Below are positions 11,911 to 24,640 of a stretch of DNA of 64,000 nt, piece after piece (the stretch's first letter is position 1; each line of letters opens with the position of its first letter). The position numbers and the translations under genes are program-made. The notes beneath the pieces were generated by a model. The model was given only the letters and a program-made list of their open reading frames with translations. It made no database searches and had not been told where the DNA came from. Origin of the DNA: Fasciola hepatica (taxonomy: Eukaryota; Platyhelminthes; Trematoda; Plagiorchiida; Fasciolidae); NCBI GenBank assembly GCA_948099385.1, contig CANUEZ040000207.1, forward strand, positions 372,001 through 436,000, in the 5' to 3' direction.

Positions 11911-13189
11911 TGATCCACTCCTGTTCATTTGTTTCAGTGGACTGTCCCCAGTTGATCGATTCTGTTCAGTTTTCAAGTTCTGAAATTATTGTCCCATTTC
12001 TTACTTCGATAACAATAAAAATCGCATGAAAACAGTGAACAAATAGGATCGGGCACGAACACACACGGGCATACGCACACAAGTTTTTCACTTACTGAAC
12101 ATGTTATTCAATCCAAGAGTCCCCCATCAATTTGTCGATTACTCTACATTCCAGCCTATTTCATGCGCACCATCTTATGGTCTCACTCCATGCAGCGGGG
12201 TTTTATTACTTACAATTCATGAGACTATGAAATGATGTGATTCAAACCATGGGCGTTTCCGGAGTTGTTTAGGCCTCGTGAAGCACGAAGCATAACGGAC
12301 TGACCAGAATCACTAATCACATGAACCACTGCATCCGCCAATTACGTGTAAATCAGCTGACAACTGACATTAATTATCATTGGACCAAGTGTGAGCTGGA
12401 TTTTTTTGTTTAGTTAGGACCAAGCTAGTGTGTTTACATGGGGTGTGTGCATCGCATCAGTAATGTACATGTAGATGTTTCCACATGATTTTGTATTGAG
12501 ATCCAAAATAGATAGAGTCTCGGATTCGAAATCGTTGCGTAAAGCGACGATGATCGGTTTTTCAATAAAATATTGTATATTTAAGCAATAAGAAGAGAAT
12601 TTCGGTTTGGGGCTCCATAAAAAATCCGCATAGTATTCTTCGGTCGATACGGAGCTCTATATGATTGCCGACCCGGAGGGGAGCTACCCGTCATCTCCGT
12701 CTTCCTCGAAGTCTCTTTCCCTGGTATATTGTGATAGGAAGTAAAATTTCTTTATTGGTTCTTTCAATTATATCACTAATGGGAATCTGGAAGCTAGTCA
12801 CATCAATACCCAGGGCATTTTTCCCGTCCCTGCTACCTGTCCACTTGACGTGACAATTAATTAATTTCCGTTCAATTTATGACCAAGAGCAAGATTTCAG
12901 TTGAGACACATGCGCCATGGTCCAAGCAACACCAAACGCCGAGGCGCATTCATCTACGGCTTGTATATACCTACTGCACAAGCCTGAATGGTAAACATTC
13001 CATGGATTAGAGTCGAATGAAATGGAGCTCAAAGTGAGGACAAGTTGGGGAAATGTACGTTACCAACAATGGCAGACGTGTGGTTACTGAGGTGTTTAGA
13101 CTTGCACTCTATCACAAAGGTGCTGATGTAAGATATGAAATACGTACAAACAATTTTTGTCGGTATACATCATCGTTCGATTATAGAAG
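11911..13189. other. No recognisable gene
   Basis: Only short unrecognised frames. Several single-base differences from the right arm lie here (for example near 12510, 12628 and 12658). Confidence 0.45.
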
Positions 13190-13400
13190 TGATAACTATT
13201 CCGCAACGTTTGCGTTACGGAGCCGGGCGGTTGATGCGAGAGGAATTGAAATCACCCAGAGTTATCATTTCATCAGCAACATCAGTGTTGATCCGGGTTT
13301 CTTGTAGCAAAATCAAACCCAGTTGATTGTACTGCCGATTATGGACGAAACATGTCAATTTCGCCAACTTTTTAGACAATGATCAAGTAGTTGAAACTTG
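13190..13400 (-). mobile_element. CR1-like LINE endonuclease fragment (inverted)
   Basis: Minus-strand reading gives LGLILLQETRINTDVADEM followed by ITLGDF and RKRCGIVI. The LLQETxI core contains the catalytic Glu of the AP-like endonuclease of CR1/Jockey-type non-LTR retrotransposons. The segment is short and broken by stops. It lies immediately before a reverse transcriptase fragment on the opposite strand (13420-14190), the layout expected when the 5' part of a LINE is inverted on insertion. It could instead be a separate element. Confidence 0.6.
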
Positions 13401-13419
13401 TGACAATTGCTTAGGACAT

Positions 13420-14190
13420 AATTGACAAAGCTTGCTTCATTGGTTCAACTTTCAACCACCTCGATGGTAAAGGCGATGACGATTGTCTCCTTGTTAAATA
13501 CGCCGATGGTATGATTTTTGGAATGCCCAACTCTAGGAGCTCCGCTTTTCCCATTTTACAACAAAGAGCAGCTGAGCTCGTCAACTGGCCTTCCGGTCCA
13601 AATCTAAGGACGAATCACTCAGAGTTGTTTGATACACTGTTTGATCCCCAAAAAATCCATCAGTGCTTCAACTTGATGGTATCCTATCCTAACATTGTCA
13701 TCCTTGGAGAACCGATAAAATGTGCGCCCCCTGTCAAGTACCTCGGTGTAACTATCAGCCGTGACCTTACTTGGACAGATCACATCCCAGGTGCCTTTAT
13801 GAAAGTTCGATGACTCAGCTTCTAACTGGTGAGGTACGAGCCTTTTTTTTACCGCATTTCACTTGGTTAAATGTTTTGTACTTCGATGCATCTTTCCACT
13901 GGTTCTATGCCTTTCCTCTCATATTCCTCGGAATGATTGACAAGGATTTTAAGATTATCGCCAGGTTTCTTCAACCTTTATCTCAACCCAGTGGCATCAC
14001 TAGCGATCTGCTCATCCACTTTATCGAGACCTAACAGCACAACGCTTGTCTGGCTTCCTCTCGTACGATCTTGAATGACAGCACTCAACCCCTTCATCCC
14101 GATCTTATTTGTATTTGCATGTGGTAATCTGTTCAGACTTTTGCATAAACAGATATCCGCATTTCAGTCAAGAAAGATTTACAGTTTGCA
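13420..14190 (+). mobile_element. CR1-like LINE reverse transcriptase fragment
   Basis: The plus strand reads LLVKYADGMIFGMP at 13490-13530, the reverse transcriptase YADD box with its second Asp changed to Gly (YADG at 13499-13510). The next block, PVKYLGVTISRDLTWTDHI, is the thumb motif of CR1/Jockey-type elements. After a frameshift it continues as FKIIARFLQPL and ACLASSRTILNDSTQPLHPDL, which resembles the corresponding part of the better preserved element at 19911-22470. Changed catalytic box, frameshift and missing 5' part make it inactive. Confidence 0.75.
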
Positions 14191-14199
14191 CCTAATGGA

Positions 14200-14600
14200 A
14201 ACGATAAGATGAAAAACAAAAGATGACATCAAAATTCCCACTAAATTCTGCCGATAATCGTGCCCGGTTTGTGAGGAATCGGGCTAGATATGGAAAGGTG
14301 AAGTTCTTGTAGATGGTAACACGAGAGGGAATGGATCGAAAGGAAAAACATTAGGAAGTGAGAGGGTTACATTATGGCACATCACTGTGTAAAATGTTAG
14401 AGCAATCTGCAAGGATTTTGTGAGCAAACATTTCACATGCGGCCAGGTGTAGTTCACACAGCTTAGCAGATTTTCGGGTGCGGGTATAAAAGATACTCGA
14501 CCAGTAACAAATAGACCTCGTTGAAGAACTTTAAAATCTTTCATCAGCAGGCCAGAAAATAACCACGGACCAGTAAATAAGGACAGAAAATATATTGATA
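14200..14600 (-). mobile_element. CR1-like LINE 3' end
   Basis: The minus strand reads WLFSGLLMKDFKVLQRG and then an open stretch of some 80 codons ending LPSTRTSPFHI. The GLL.KDFK.L pattern occurs in the same place near the end of the reverse transcriptase ORF of the other CR1-like copies here (GLLLKNFKFI in the 19911-22470 element). It points toward the preceding plus-strand fragment, so two LINE pieces meet tail to tail. In the right arm the frame is broken differently and KDFK is preceded by Lys instead of Met. Confidence 0.55.
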
Positions 14601-14959
14601 AATAAAAAGAGAATAACTCTGTTCAACGTTGAAACGCCTGAGATTTCGGATCGGTTAAGGTAGCCCGCGTAGGTTTTTCACATCGTTTGGAATGTGAGAT
14701 GACCTCTTCACATTTGCATCGATGGTAATTTCTGAGTATTTGTCAAAACACACTCGAGCTGGTGGTTCCGTGCAAATGACAGCTGGATCACAAGGATAAG
14801 CCGATTGAGGAATGGTAAGTATGCATTCAAAGAATTTGGACAAATTTAAAGGTAAACCGAGTCTAACGTAGAAATCATAATTATGGGACAGATCGTGGTA
14901 GAGTTTTATCGCTCAATAACACAGCGTTGTCGAAATCGTTGGTAGGTTGTCGACGTTTC

Positions 14960-14975
14960 GGTTACCATGGTAACC
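14960..14975. repeat. 16-bp perfect palindrome
   Basis: GGTTACCATGGTAACC is its own reverse complement and is present in both arms (52401-52416). It follows GTCGACGTTTC. It could be a protein-binding site or part of an old transposon end; neither can be shown here. Confidence 0.6.
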
Positions 14976-15662
14976 TTTTCCAAGACTGTTTTTACAACCA
15001 AATGAAACTGGAGTGATACACTCCGAACCAATCTCGGTTCTGACACCTAATGAGACAAATTATCGGAAAAGTCTTTGAAGTCCCTGGTTACAGAAGCAGC
15101 TTGACGAAGAACCACGTTCTCGGTGTACTTAAACAGATGTGGAGGAGAACGGGATGAAAAGTCACTAATGTGGGTGGAAAATAATTAAGGGGAAAGTACA
15201 GCTTCCTGAAGCATTCCCGAATTGTTCACCAAGTGTTTCGATGTTAAAAAACCTAATCGTGTGCACTGAAATCTGCTGGTAAAATAATCAGACAGCCATG
15301 CTAGTTAAGGTGAGGGACAGCCGAAAGCTTCCAGTTTACGGAGGAGGAGAGGTCGCGGAATAGAATAAAAACCGAACGAGTTGTCTTCAAAAGTGCATCA
15401 CACAGACTTCGCTGATCCATCGAAGGATTTTGTTGCATGGTGAACTAGGAAAGCGATAGCATCCACAGTGAACCTGTTCGATTTATAGACCAACTGTCAG
15501 GGTTCTTTTGGAAAGTTCGTAGAAGAATTCAGTCGCAGTACAAACACCTGATTGCTCGCACTAGAATTTACACATCATCTGTGCAGTGGTTATGTAACAG
15601 CTGGATATTCACCTTTGGGTGCGTAAAGCATAGAATGGACCTCTCTTGAGCCTGGAACGAAC

Positions 15663-15682
15663 TGTGTGTGTGTGTGTGTGTG
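15663..15682. repeat. (TG)10 microsatellite
   Basis: Ten TG units; the right-arm partner at 51693-51714 has eleven CA units. This length difference is an internal marker that tells the arms apart. Confidence 0.95.
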
Positions 15683-18600
15683 ATCGATATCGGCTCCGAG
15701 GGTTTGTTCTGATTTCTTGTTGGAGTGTTTTTATATTATCTGATCAAAAGCCATTCAGGGGGTGAAATCTGGTTACCATAGACGGTGTACAATCATTATT
15801 GTTATTGGTCTGTAAGATCGCATGACTTTAGTGTAAAGGAAGGCAGCTTTTTCCAAGAGATTGCTATTGACACGAGCAGGAGTGCGGGGTCTCATTTCAG
15901 AGTCGGGAATCTACGAAGCGTGCTCAAAGAAAACTGGAAACACTGAGTTAGTCAAAAATCAAAGTAAACTGCTGTCCTGCCCAATATTCTGAACAAACAT
16001 GCAGGCAGCTGAAAGTCAGGAATTCGGAAAAAAGGAGAAGAAAAACCCAGGCCCATTGACAAAATGATCCCAACGAAATTATAGCCCGAATCGACAATTG
16101 CACTGCACGCGTTGACTGAAGCCCGCGTCAGTGACCACAAATGAACTCAGTTAAAATGTCATCGTCTGCGGTGGATATAAATGCACCACGACGCAAGTGA
16201 GTAACATCGCGGAACCTGTTAGGAATTGAACTCAAATGTGTGAATTAGTGCGGTTTTGACTGATTCACCTGCATCGGTGATGCGAACGGTGAGGTCTGGT
16301 GAACGGTGCACGCTGAAGACTGGAACGATGCGATAAGTTGGACAAGACTCGCTAACATTAGACAAGTCTCGCGACACCTATCATTGATCGGCGAGGAAGG
16401 AAATCACAGCATCATATTAGAATGGACGTAACTTTATCATTTCAACATGAAGGGAAGATGGTTTGCTTCTGGTGAATCATACCCAAATCCACATGAAACC
16501 GTCACGTTTTTCTCAAGTAGTAACATGCAAATCACTATTGTGTTGATCAGTTCAGATCACGGTTTAAAAGACATCATACATAGTGAAACCAAAATGCTAC
16601 TTCCATAGTATGAAAAGTTTTACGGGAGATAAAAATACCTACTTTAGTGAGAAAGCATCAATAAAAAGGGGAGATATACAAATAAGGGAAACGCAGAATG
16701 GCGCTAGCTTTCCAACTGGAATACGAATGCGACTTAATTCGCCCAGACAATAGACAAAATGGACTACTCAGTGTTAACGTCAATCCTAGGGTCATGGGAG
16801 AGATCACTCTGTCTCCAAAAATTCACAGTGGTCTAAAGATTAGAAGATGAATTATAGAAGTCCCCTTTTGTTGATACAATATAACAAGTAGTTACGACAT
16901 CAGTATATGTAATGACTGTTCCAAACAAGTCAAAGGAGAGGATGCTGGCTTAAATACTGAAAAAGGGTGAAAGCAAAACAGGATGGAGAGCTCCAGATTT
17001 ATTTATTAAAAAGCTGGACCAATTGCCGGCAGAAACCTTCCAATGGATACATCCCGAAAAATAGTTTATACATCATACTAATAAACTAGATGGGCGACCA
17101 ACTGGATCAGACTTCTGTGGTAAAAGTGAGCTTTGAATGAATCCATAGTTTGAAAAGTGGCCCTAAAACACGCTCCCAACATATTCAACAGAAGTGTTTA
17201 GCAATTTGCTGTTAGAAAGAATTAGATGACGTATATACGAAGTCATTTTATTTGGCCGATTTTTCAGTGTCGTGTTTATGTGTTATACCTTAACTTAAAA
17301 TGGAATGTCAATGCTTCCACACTTGTACGTTACAGTACTAAGGTCAGATGGTGTGTGAAACATCATACACTTACAAAGGATAACCGAAGAGAAGCGGTTC
17401 ACCATCAAGAAACTCCAGAATTACTAATGAAGTTGGTTGGGAAAGATGGGGCATGCCGAGCGGAAATAGGGTACTTCCAGTATGTGACTATAATTCTTTT
17501 TATTTTTTCGAAGAGGCTGGCACGTCGCCATTAGACGACTTGGTTTGCTTAGAAAATGGTATGATAGATTAGCGAGCAGCCAGCACATCTTGGCCCATTT
17601 TGAAGCGGAGAGAAGACAGGAGTGAAATAATAGGTCTGACAGGCCAATCAATTTTCAACTGTCGTTGGACCTAATGGACAAAAATCGTTTATTACGAAAC
17701 TAACCAATCGGGAGAGCCGGCTGTGGATAGCAGTTGGACAAAGGTGCGAGTCAGAATTTGGATAAGACCACCATGCATCGTATTCACATTGCATTTTATA
17801 TATTAGTAAATTGAGATGGTTCCAAGCCAGATGAGTCTTTACATTACATCCATCCAGTGCACTTCGTGACCTAGTATGCCCTACCAACATTTGGCCATTT
17901 CGACAAACTTATTCATCCATTTGGAAGACATGTGTGACAAGCGCATTCAGTAAACAAAGTTGCAATTTATCCCTTGATCACGAGCACTATGGTTGTTACA
18001 TGACTTTTTGGCTACTGACAATGTTCCCAGTAGTAAAACCTGGAATTCTACCGGTATAAGAAATCACCCGACTCATTTGGTAGACCGAAAGGTGCTTCTG
18101 TGATTCTCAAAGGCAGGCTTAGCAGTCAGACTGTTTGATGACTCATTGGTTATGATATGGATCTTCCACCACTACATATGTGTATATATTGAGAATACAG
18201 CCAACTTCATGTGCTTTAAACTAAAGGCTTGTGAGATGGAGGTACGGTTCGGACCGGATCTCGTTCAAGTACGTCAATATTTGAGAATTTGATTGGTAAA
18301 TTGGAATAGAAGTCGTTGTTGAGACAATTTTGGTTCTAACTGTAACTTTAAAAGAAACGCAGCCGTGAAGTAATTAGGGTACTCTACAGATAGTATATCA
18401 ATACAGGTAGTGAAGTATTTCAGCTGAAACCGAAAAATACCTTTGAAGCAGAATTACAGAAAACAACGTTCCGCAGTAGTCCATTGACGATAGTGTAAAA
18501 TAAAAAAATCTTGTATGTAACATAGTGCTGGGGGATTTGGTTACCACCTTCTGGTAGCCAACAGAATAAAGACATACCCCAGAATCTGAGCGAATGTCTG

Positions 18601-18780
18601 AAACCAAATTCACATACGATTTTCTCCTGAAAGAGCAGTTCCACCATTGAAAATCTTGACGATGCTTATTCAAGCCGAGTATCTTTTAGCATACAACACT
18701 GACTTTGATCGGCACATCCAACACTATTACAATAAATCTTGTGTACTGGAAGAAGGTGAACCAAGTGCCACAAGTCGTTT

Positions 18781-19910
18781 GTATTCTTTCTCTTGTCTTT
18801 TAGATATGGCATCCCTGGTGATCGAGGAGCAGTAGGAGATGTCAGCAGAAAGTGGTCGAACGGTTGTTGCCGACTGAGGACCTCTGCTCCCCCCACCAGA
18901 GTGTTGCTTATTTGTCTAATGAGTTAACTTGTAAACTGTTTGGTTTCAGTGGCATTGTGTTTCATTGACTTCATGCAACGTGCTTCGAATCTTCGAATCT
19001 GTGCTGTTGATTGCAGACTGGTGCAAAAAAATGTGCATTATTCAAGCATTGTGGTTTTCTGAATTTCTCAAAAATAGATAATAAAATGCACAGTGTGTTA
19101 TTGTGAAAATGCTCATCTTGAAGCAGAAACACAGATCAAACTAGCGGCAACTGGCGGATCCTTCCGATCAGGCCGTGCTTTTGTGCTCACTGATGATTTA
19201 ACCATTATGCGCACTCGTCCGGTTGGAATCATCGTTTAAATCCATCTCGTTATGCAGCTGTTATGTTCACCCACTTCCCGAAGTTCTCATAATAACTCAG
19301 ACTTTCTGTGTTATCACGCGACTTCAGATTTATTGGGAAATTATCCCACCAACTATCTAGCGGTAGCATAACACAGAGCCGTAAACAATGTGGCATTACT
19401 AGAATGCATCAAGTTGGCTGACAGGTGAATTTAGGTCATTCAGACCACAAAAATATATCAAAACCCATCACCCACTTAATCAAGGTGCTTTCTCTGTCGG
19501 GAAAGATTACAGATTTGGTGAATTTCGCAAAGCTGTCCGAACTCGCTACATTAGAAATCAAAATACTGTAGAAGACGTGGCTGAATCATGAAACTGATGG
19601 TTCGCCTATCGAACTCGAAGAATTCCACGTCTACCGGGTTGACCACTGTTATCAAGATCGGCAATGCAGAAGCAGCCTGGTCATTTACATTAAAAGATCC
19701 TGCCGCAAGAGTTCAGAAGCATTATTTTCATATGGTATCAAACAGATTGCTCGCTTATCTATGCAATTAAAACCACGATTCCTAGGTAAATTTCGATCGA
19801 CTATCACAACTAATGTCTATATTTCGCTACCTCGCTCATCAAATGGCATTTCTGCAGTCACAGATAATTTCACATTAGAAATAATAGAAACATTGAAACC
19901 ACATTCAAGT
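18781..19910. other. No firm gene; possible collagen-like exon trace
   Basis: After a pyrimidine-rich acceptor-like TCTTTCTCTTGTCTTTTAG ending at 18803, the plus strand reads GIPGDRGAVGDV at 18808-18843: four Gly-X-Y triplets in a row, as in collagen. The pattern then stops. This is too short to call a gene. The rest to 19910 shows nothing recognisable. Confidence 0.25.
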
Positions 19911-22470
19911 CAGTCAAGTCAAGTCAAGTAATTGCTTTATGCATCCCGAGAGGAGAAAATTTAACCTTCATATAACCATGTAAACGTCCCGAAAAAATTG
20001 GAACCCTGGGGGATGGGTGGTTAGGATTCGTGTAATTCTAAAATGTTCTGTTAGTTCTGATATTATATAAGCCAGATTGTGCAAATGCCTGACCAGGTCG
20101 GGATGGATCCACAGCTGTTTATCCTAGTGCGTGGATAAATGTGTTTGTACGGAGAACAGGTGCAAGAAGCGGATATGCATTTCATCAGGTCTTTGTGAAG
20201 AGGATGAGCAGAATCGATGAGAATCTCTGTAGACAGCTTTTGGCAAGCTCTGCTCTGCTCGGATTTGACAAATTGAATGAAGTGCCGTCGGGGTATGCTG
20301 CCGTTGGACCATGAAGGCTTCAGGGAATTACCAATGAACTTGAAGTTCTTCAACAACAGGCCGGGAAAGATGACGGGTGAAACGCAAAGGCAACGAGGTG
20401 GGACACAAGAGAATACGAGGCTTTTGATAACATGAGTGGGCATGGAGTGGAACTTAAAGCATAGAAAATAGAAAAACAGGCTTCTCGTTTTGCAAAAATG
20501 AAAGCAACATGTTTTGACCAAGTCAAGTTATGGTCCAGCACTCCGAAGTATTTCACTGAATCAAAATGGTTCTGTTGTTCCCCGTTTATTTAAGTGGAAA
20601 CGCAGTCGTTTTGAAAACTCGGTTGCTTTCCGCCTTAAAAAAGAGAAACTGCAATGTCACCACGCTTGACATGGTTAACACCTAAGTTGTGAGCATGAGA
20701 CGAATTTGAAATTTCAGTGACGCCATTTAGTAGAGTAGAGAATGTAGGATTGCAGGTATACCGCCAGCCAAATATGACATCATCCGCATATCTGATTAGA
20801 AGAGTAATCTCCTGTACATGAGTAGTAGAAGTTTAGGCAGAAATTGAAATAAGGAGACAACTTGACGCCTGATGGACTCCATGGCTATCTGTAACAAGAG
20901 AGGAGGTTTGTTCCGTTATGCTGTGTGAAAAACTGACGATTGTGAAAGTAATCTCACATCAAAGAAACAAGTGAAAGCTGAACACCAGAGAAAGAGAGAG
21001 AGAAAAAGAAGGGAAAACAGCTTGTTTCTGTCGGTGCAGTTTATTACATCCCTGTAGTCTAGAGAACGTATTCTTACCGCTTAGGTCTTTCTGTCAAGTT
21101 CGGACAGAATGTAATGTGTCAAGATGGTGAGAGCATCGAAAAAGGAGTGTGACCGTCGGTGAGTCAACTGATCAGGATCTGGAAAGTTCAAAAATTTTCA
21201 GTCTTTGGAGAAAGAGATTTTCATGGGATTAGGATTGATAGCTACTGTCCTCCAACTGTCCGAAATCATCTTTACCTCAGATATTAGTTCGAAGGATCAG
21301 AGAGTATAGGGATGTAGGTAAACGCATGTTCCTGAGATAGACTGTTTTCAAGAAGTACGGGAAAGAAAACGTTCCTCTTCTCTGTCAAATGATTTGTTGA
21401 GCTCGTCTACGTTAAAAGCATCAGATTTGAGTGCGGATGATTCACTAGTTAGATCTTAACGGAATTTCCACTTGTCGCAATAACTTCTGTTGGTTAGGAG
21501 GGTACGCGAGTAGTTGGAATGGAGGCAGCGTAACTCATTCTTTATTGATTTTTGTTAGAATCATGACAGCTGTAAGATTATGATGATTTGAAGGTGCATT
21601 CCTTCTTGCGAAGAAATTGCTTGAGGTGGGGAAGTGACAGACAATCAGGGCGCAAATGCAAAGTTTCAACTGGGTAACAAAGATTGAAGTGAAAATGTAA
21701 CTAATCCATGATTTGATCCCAGGAAACCGAAAGGTCCGTGTCTGAGAATGCATACATTTTTTTCTTGGAAACCATTTCCCGTGGCCTCCCGTGAAGTGGG
21801 CAGGATTCGTATGACTAGATCTTGCGTGAGGTTCCGATTATTGCGTGGTCAGAGGAGCCTAGGTGAGAGTGATGGGAAATGAAAAATGACATGGTTTGTT
21901 AACTGAAAGAAAGTCCAGAATTGCTTCCATTCTAGTTGGAAATGTGAAAATGTTCGTCAGACCGAACGGATAAATGAAGCTCACACCAGAACGAATAAAA
22001 TCACCAGCTACGATGTTCAATGAGTTGTCAGTATAATCTACCAAAATTTGTGAGATTGAATCAACAAATTCTAGGTAATCTGTCGCGGAACGTTTGGGGG
22101 GAATATGTACATTCATCCACAGAAGTAATCGAAAAGTGCTCAAAAACGTGGGTTTGCAAAAATGTATCAAGCAGCTAATAAAGATCGTGTAATAGCTAAA
22201 ATTAATTCTGACCCGTTTTCTTTAACGATTGTTTATATACGTGATAACTCCGCCACCTCGCTGGCGATGTGATGTAGGGCTATCCATGCGGTATCCCGTA
22301 AAAACATCAAGTGTAACGATTTCATCGTCAACGTCACTTTGGAGCCAGGTTTCTTGCAGAAGCATTACTCTGAGCTGGGAGTATTCTTTCGCCTCAAAAC
22401 AATCCGACGGTACTGGAAAATTGCCCAGTAAAGATCGAGCATTGTTGATGAATATTGTGTAACATATGAC
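19911..22470 (-). mobile_element. CR1-like non-LTR retrotransposon, decayed
   Basis: Read on the minus strand. The 5' part (22470-22222) is an AP-like endonuclease start: INNARSLLGNF, VMLLQETWLQSDVDDE and RQRGGGVITYINN. It continues as VAGDF and FPTR near 22000 and the catalytic SDH at 21845-21853. The reverse transcriptase part has a worn DGV.QAS box, an intact YADD at 20779-20790, and KYFGVLDHNLTWSKH near 20550, then a C-terminal region to about 20050. The 3' end is a short tail of CAAGT/TTGAC pentamers at 19905-19930, a tail type typical of CR1-like elements. Several frameshifts and stops, and a shortened middle, mean it is not functional. Full CR1-like ORF2 is usually near 3 kb. Confidence 0.85.
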
Positions 22471-22689
22471 CAAAAGATATCAGTTAAGCTGAGTGGTCCC
22501 CGCTACTTATTTTTTTCCTTAAATAACAGCAATTTGTTTCTCGGATTAGGCATTACTTTATCGGCACAACAACCACTATGGTAACTATGGCGAGAAAAAC
22601 AGTAAACCTGAAAATGTGTGTACAGCTATATGATGTGTATTCCGATCGAGATGGAATAGTGCGGTCATATTCAAAGGCCCCACCCCCCC
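22471..22689. other. Gap between two head-to-head LINEs
   Basis: About 220 bases separating the 5' ends of two divergent retrotransposons, ending in a run of ten C at 22683-22692. No promoter motif was recognised. Confidence 0.5.
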
Positions 22690-24640
22690 CCCACACCCCG
22701 TCTTGGTCACCGGAGATTCTGACCAAGTTGACTTTAGACCTGTAAAGTGCCTCGCGCTAGAGAATATTTTGAGCTCCTCTCAAAGAGACAATGTACAGCT
22801 TGATCTCATCTATGTCAACGATGTTGATATTACCTCCATCTAAATAAGAGCCCCCTTATCTGGCTCTGATCACTTTACCCCCAAAGGTCACCTCAATATT
22901 TTTTCCAAGTCACGCCATGTTGTACATACCCGTTCTTCTGACCGCACGATTCTCCGTAGGCAGTTCGACGTAGAAAACCTAACATTGCCACGAGAAAGAT
23001 TTGAGAAACTGATTTTTGTCAGTTCTACAACCCATCTCTTTCAGTCTATTACGATCGTCTATGAAGTTACTTGAAATGTTGTTACGATATTTGTTGCCCA
23101 CTAGAGTCAACTTATATCCGACCCACCAAGTTGTCTTTACCCTAAGTAAAAACATCGAGAAGATAGAAAGTACTTGCTGATGTCACTGGAAATCATACAT
23201 CAGTGAAGCAAATGAATACATAATCCATTCTGAAATCAAAAATGGACAGGCAGTATGTATGAATTATATTTGGAGACTCCAGCCATCGCCAAATTTGGAA
23301 CATGATGAAGAAGCTCTGTGGCATGGGATTCTTGTAGCAAGTAACCTAAAAGATGATTACGGCGCTTATTTTGATATTTTGTACACTACAAACACTCAAC
23401 ATGGTGTTACGGGAATTCAATTTTGAACTTAGCCTAAATATGGATGCTTTTTTGTCAGCCCAAGCTAATTGCCAACCGAGCTGAAAGGACGAATTTTAAC
23501 CAACCGTCTTTAAGGAGTGTATCTCCCACTTTCCCGAACCTCTTGCGGTGCTTTTTCACGAATGCATCGAAGGAAGCACTATCGCTGACCACTGGGGATC
23601 AGCTTGTATCCCCCAAACACCCCGGAAGGAAATGGGCAAGCCTAATTACATTCTTTGTTGTTTTTCTGAAGGTGTTTTCGATAAATTTCGTAAACGTGGT
23701 AAATAGTGCATCGCTATTGAGGATGATTACCGATTTACATACCGAAACAAAAGCTGTAGAGTAGACGTCTTATCACATTCAGTCAACTCCATGTCACTCT
23801 CCTTCGATTGTACTGGAAAGCATTTTCCTTTACTTTTTCTGTATAACAGAATTGCTTTCAATTTTGTTGGTAGGTCTCTCGTGTTATCAAAGTTACAAAA
23901 CCCAAGCATACATTCAAGTATGTTGTCTTTGCCTAGAGACTATCTCACTAATAAAACACACGATGTACAACACTGGATGGCATATCTGAGTCTCTCCAAT
24001 GCAGGAGTACTTTCAGGTGCCAATTTTTGCCATTTTTCTGGGTTTTTTATTTGCTACTTACTCAAGGCTTCTGACGACCTCTCAGTTGAATACGTACGAA
24101 GAAACGGTCCAGCAAATTGCAAATGGACAGCTCAGTCAGGTGAAGCAGACAGCACGTGATCTGTGGTCAAGCGATCAATAAACCAATCAGCGGTTAACAT
24201 TTGTGTGAACCCTCCAGAGCCAAATCAACCAAACTCTTCGTACCAACACACAAACCACCCAGAAGCGCCGTTTAGGTCTATCAGTAGACCTACAAGCTTT
24301 TATGTACGGTTTTAGTTATGATCAGTACATACGTTTGTATCAATAAATGGGACTGATTCGAAGGCAAAAATGTCTCCTCACCAGATTTAGTGAGGCAATT
24401 TGGAATAGCACTCCAATGATATTTCGGCTAAGATCAAATCTGAAAATAACTTCCAATTTTCTAAACGGAGTGACTCCTAATCTTGTATTATCAATTGGTC
24501 CACGTCGTCACGTCCACTTCACAAAGTACAAAACTGTTCACCGACTGTTCTCCATCGACATAAGTAGAAGTCTATCTTCAACTGAGAGTAGCTGTGCTTA
24601 CCATATTGACAACAAAACTATACCCAAGGTTCGGTCAGTT
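22690..24640 (+). mobile_element. Second LINE relic (EN to C-terminus)
   Basis: Near the 5' end the plus strand reads LVTGDSDQVDFRPVKC and, some 40 residues on, VQLDLIYVNDVDIT and a SDH at about 22868-22876. This is the end of an AP-like endonuclease domain (GDF-like, LDLI, SDH). No clear reverse transcriptase box remains in the middle, where frames at 23444-24181 are unrecognised. At 24347-24640 the reading EAIWNSTPMIFRLRSNL, FLNGVTPNLV and RRHVHFTKYKTVHRLFS resembles the C-terminal tail found after the reverse transcriptase in many LINEs. Whether both ends belong to one element is inferred from orientation and spacing. Confidence 0.5.

Larger units (their letters stand above)
14601..18780. 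other. Long stretch without recognisable gene
   Basis: Contains a 16-bp perfect palindrome at 14960-14975, a (TG)10 tract at 15663-15682 and several frames of 60-102 codons without recognisable motifs. The frame at 17226-17534 (plus) and those on the minus strand over 17424-17890 overlap each other and have no family resemblance I can name. Confidence 0.5.
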
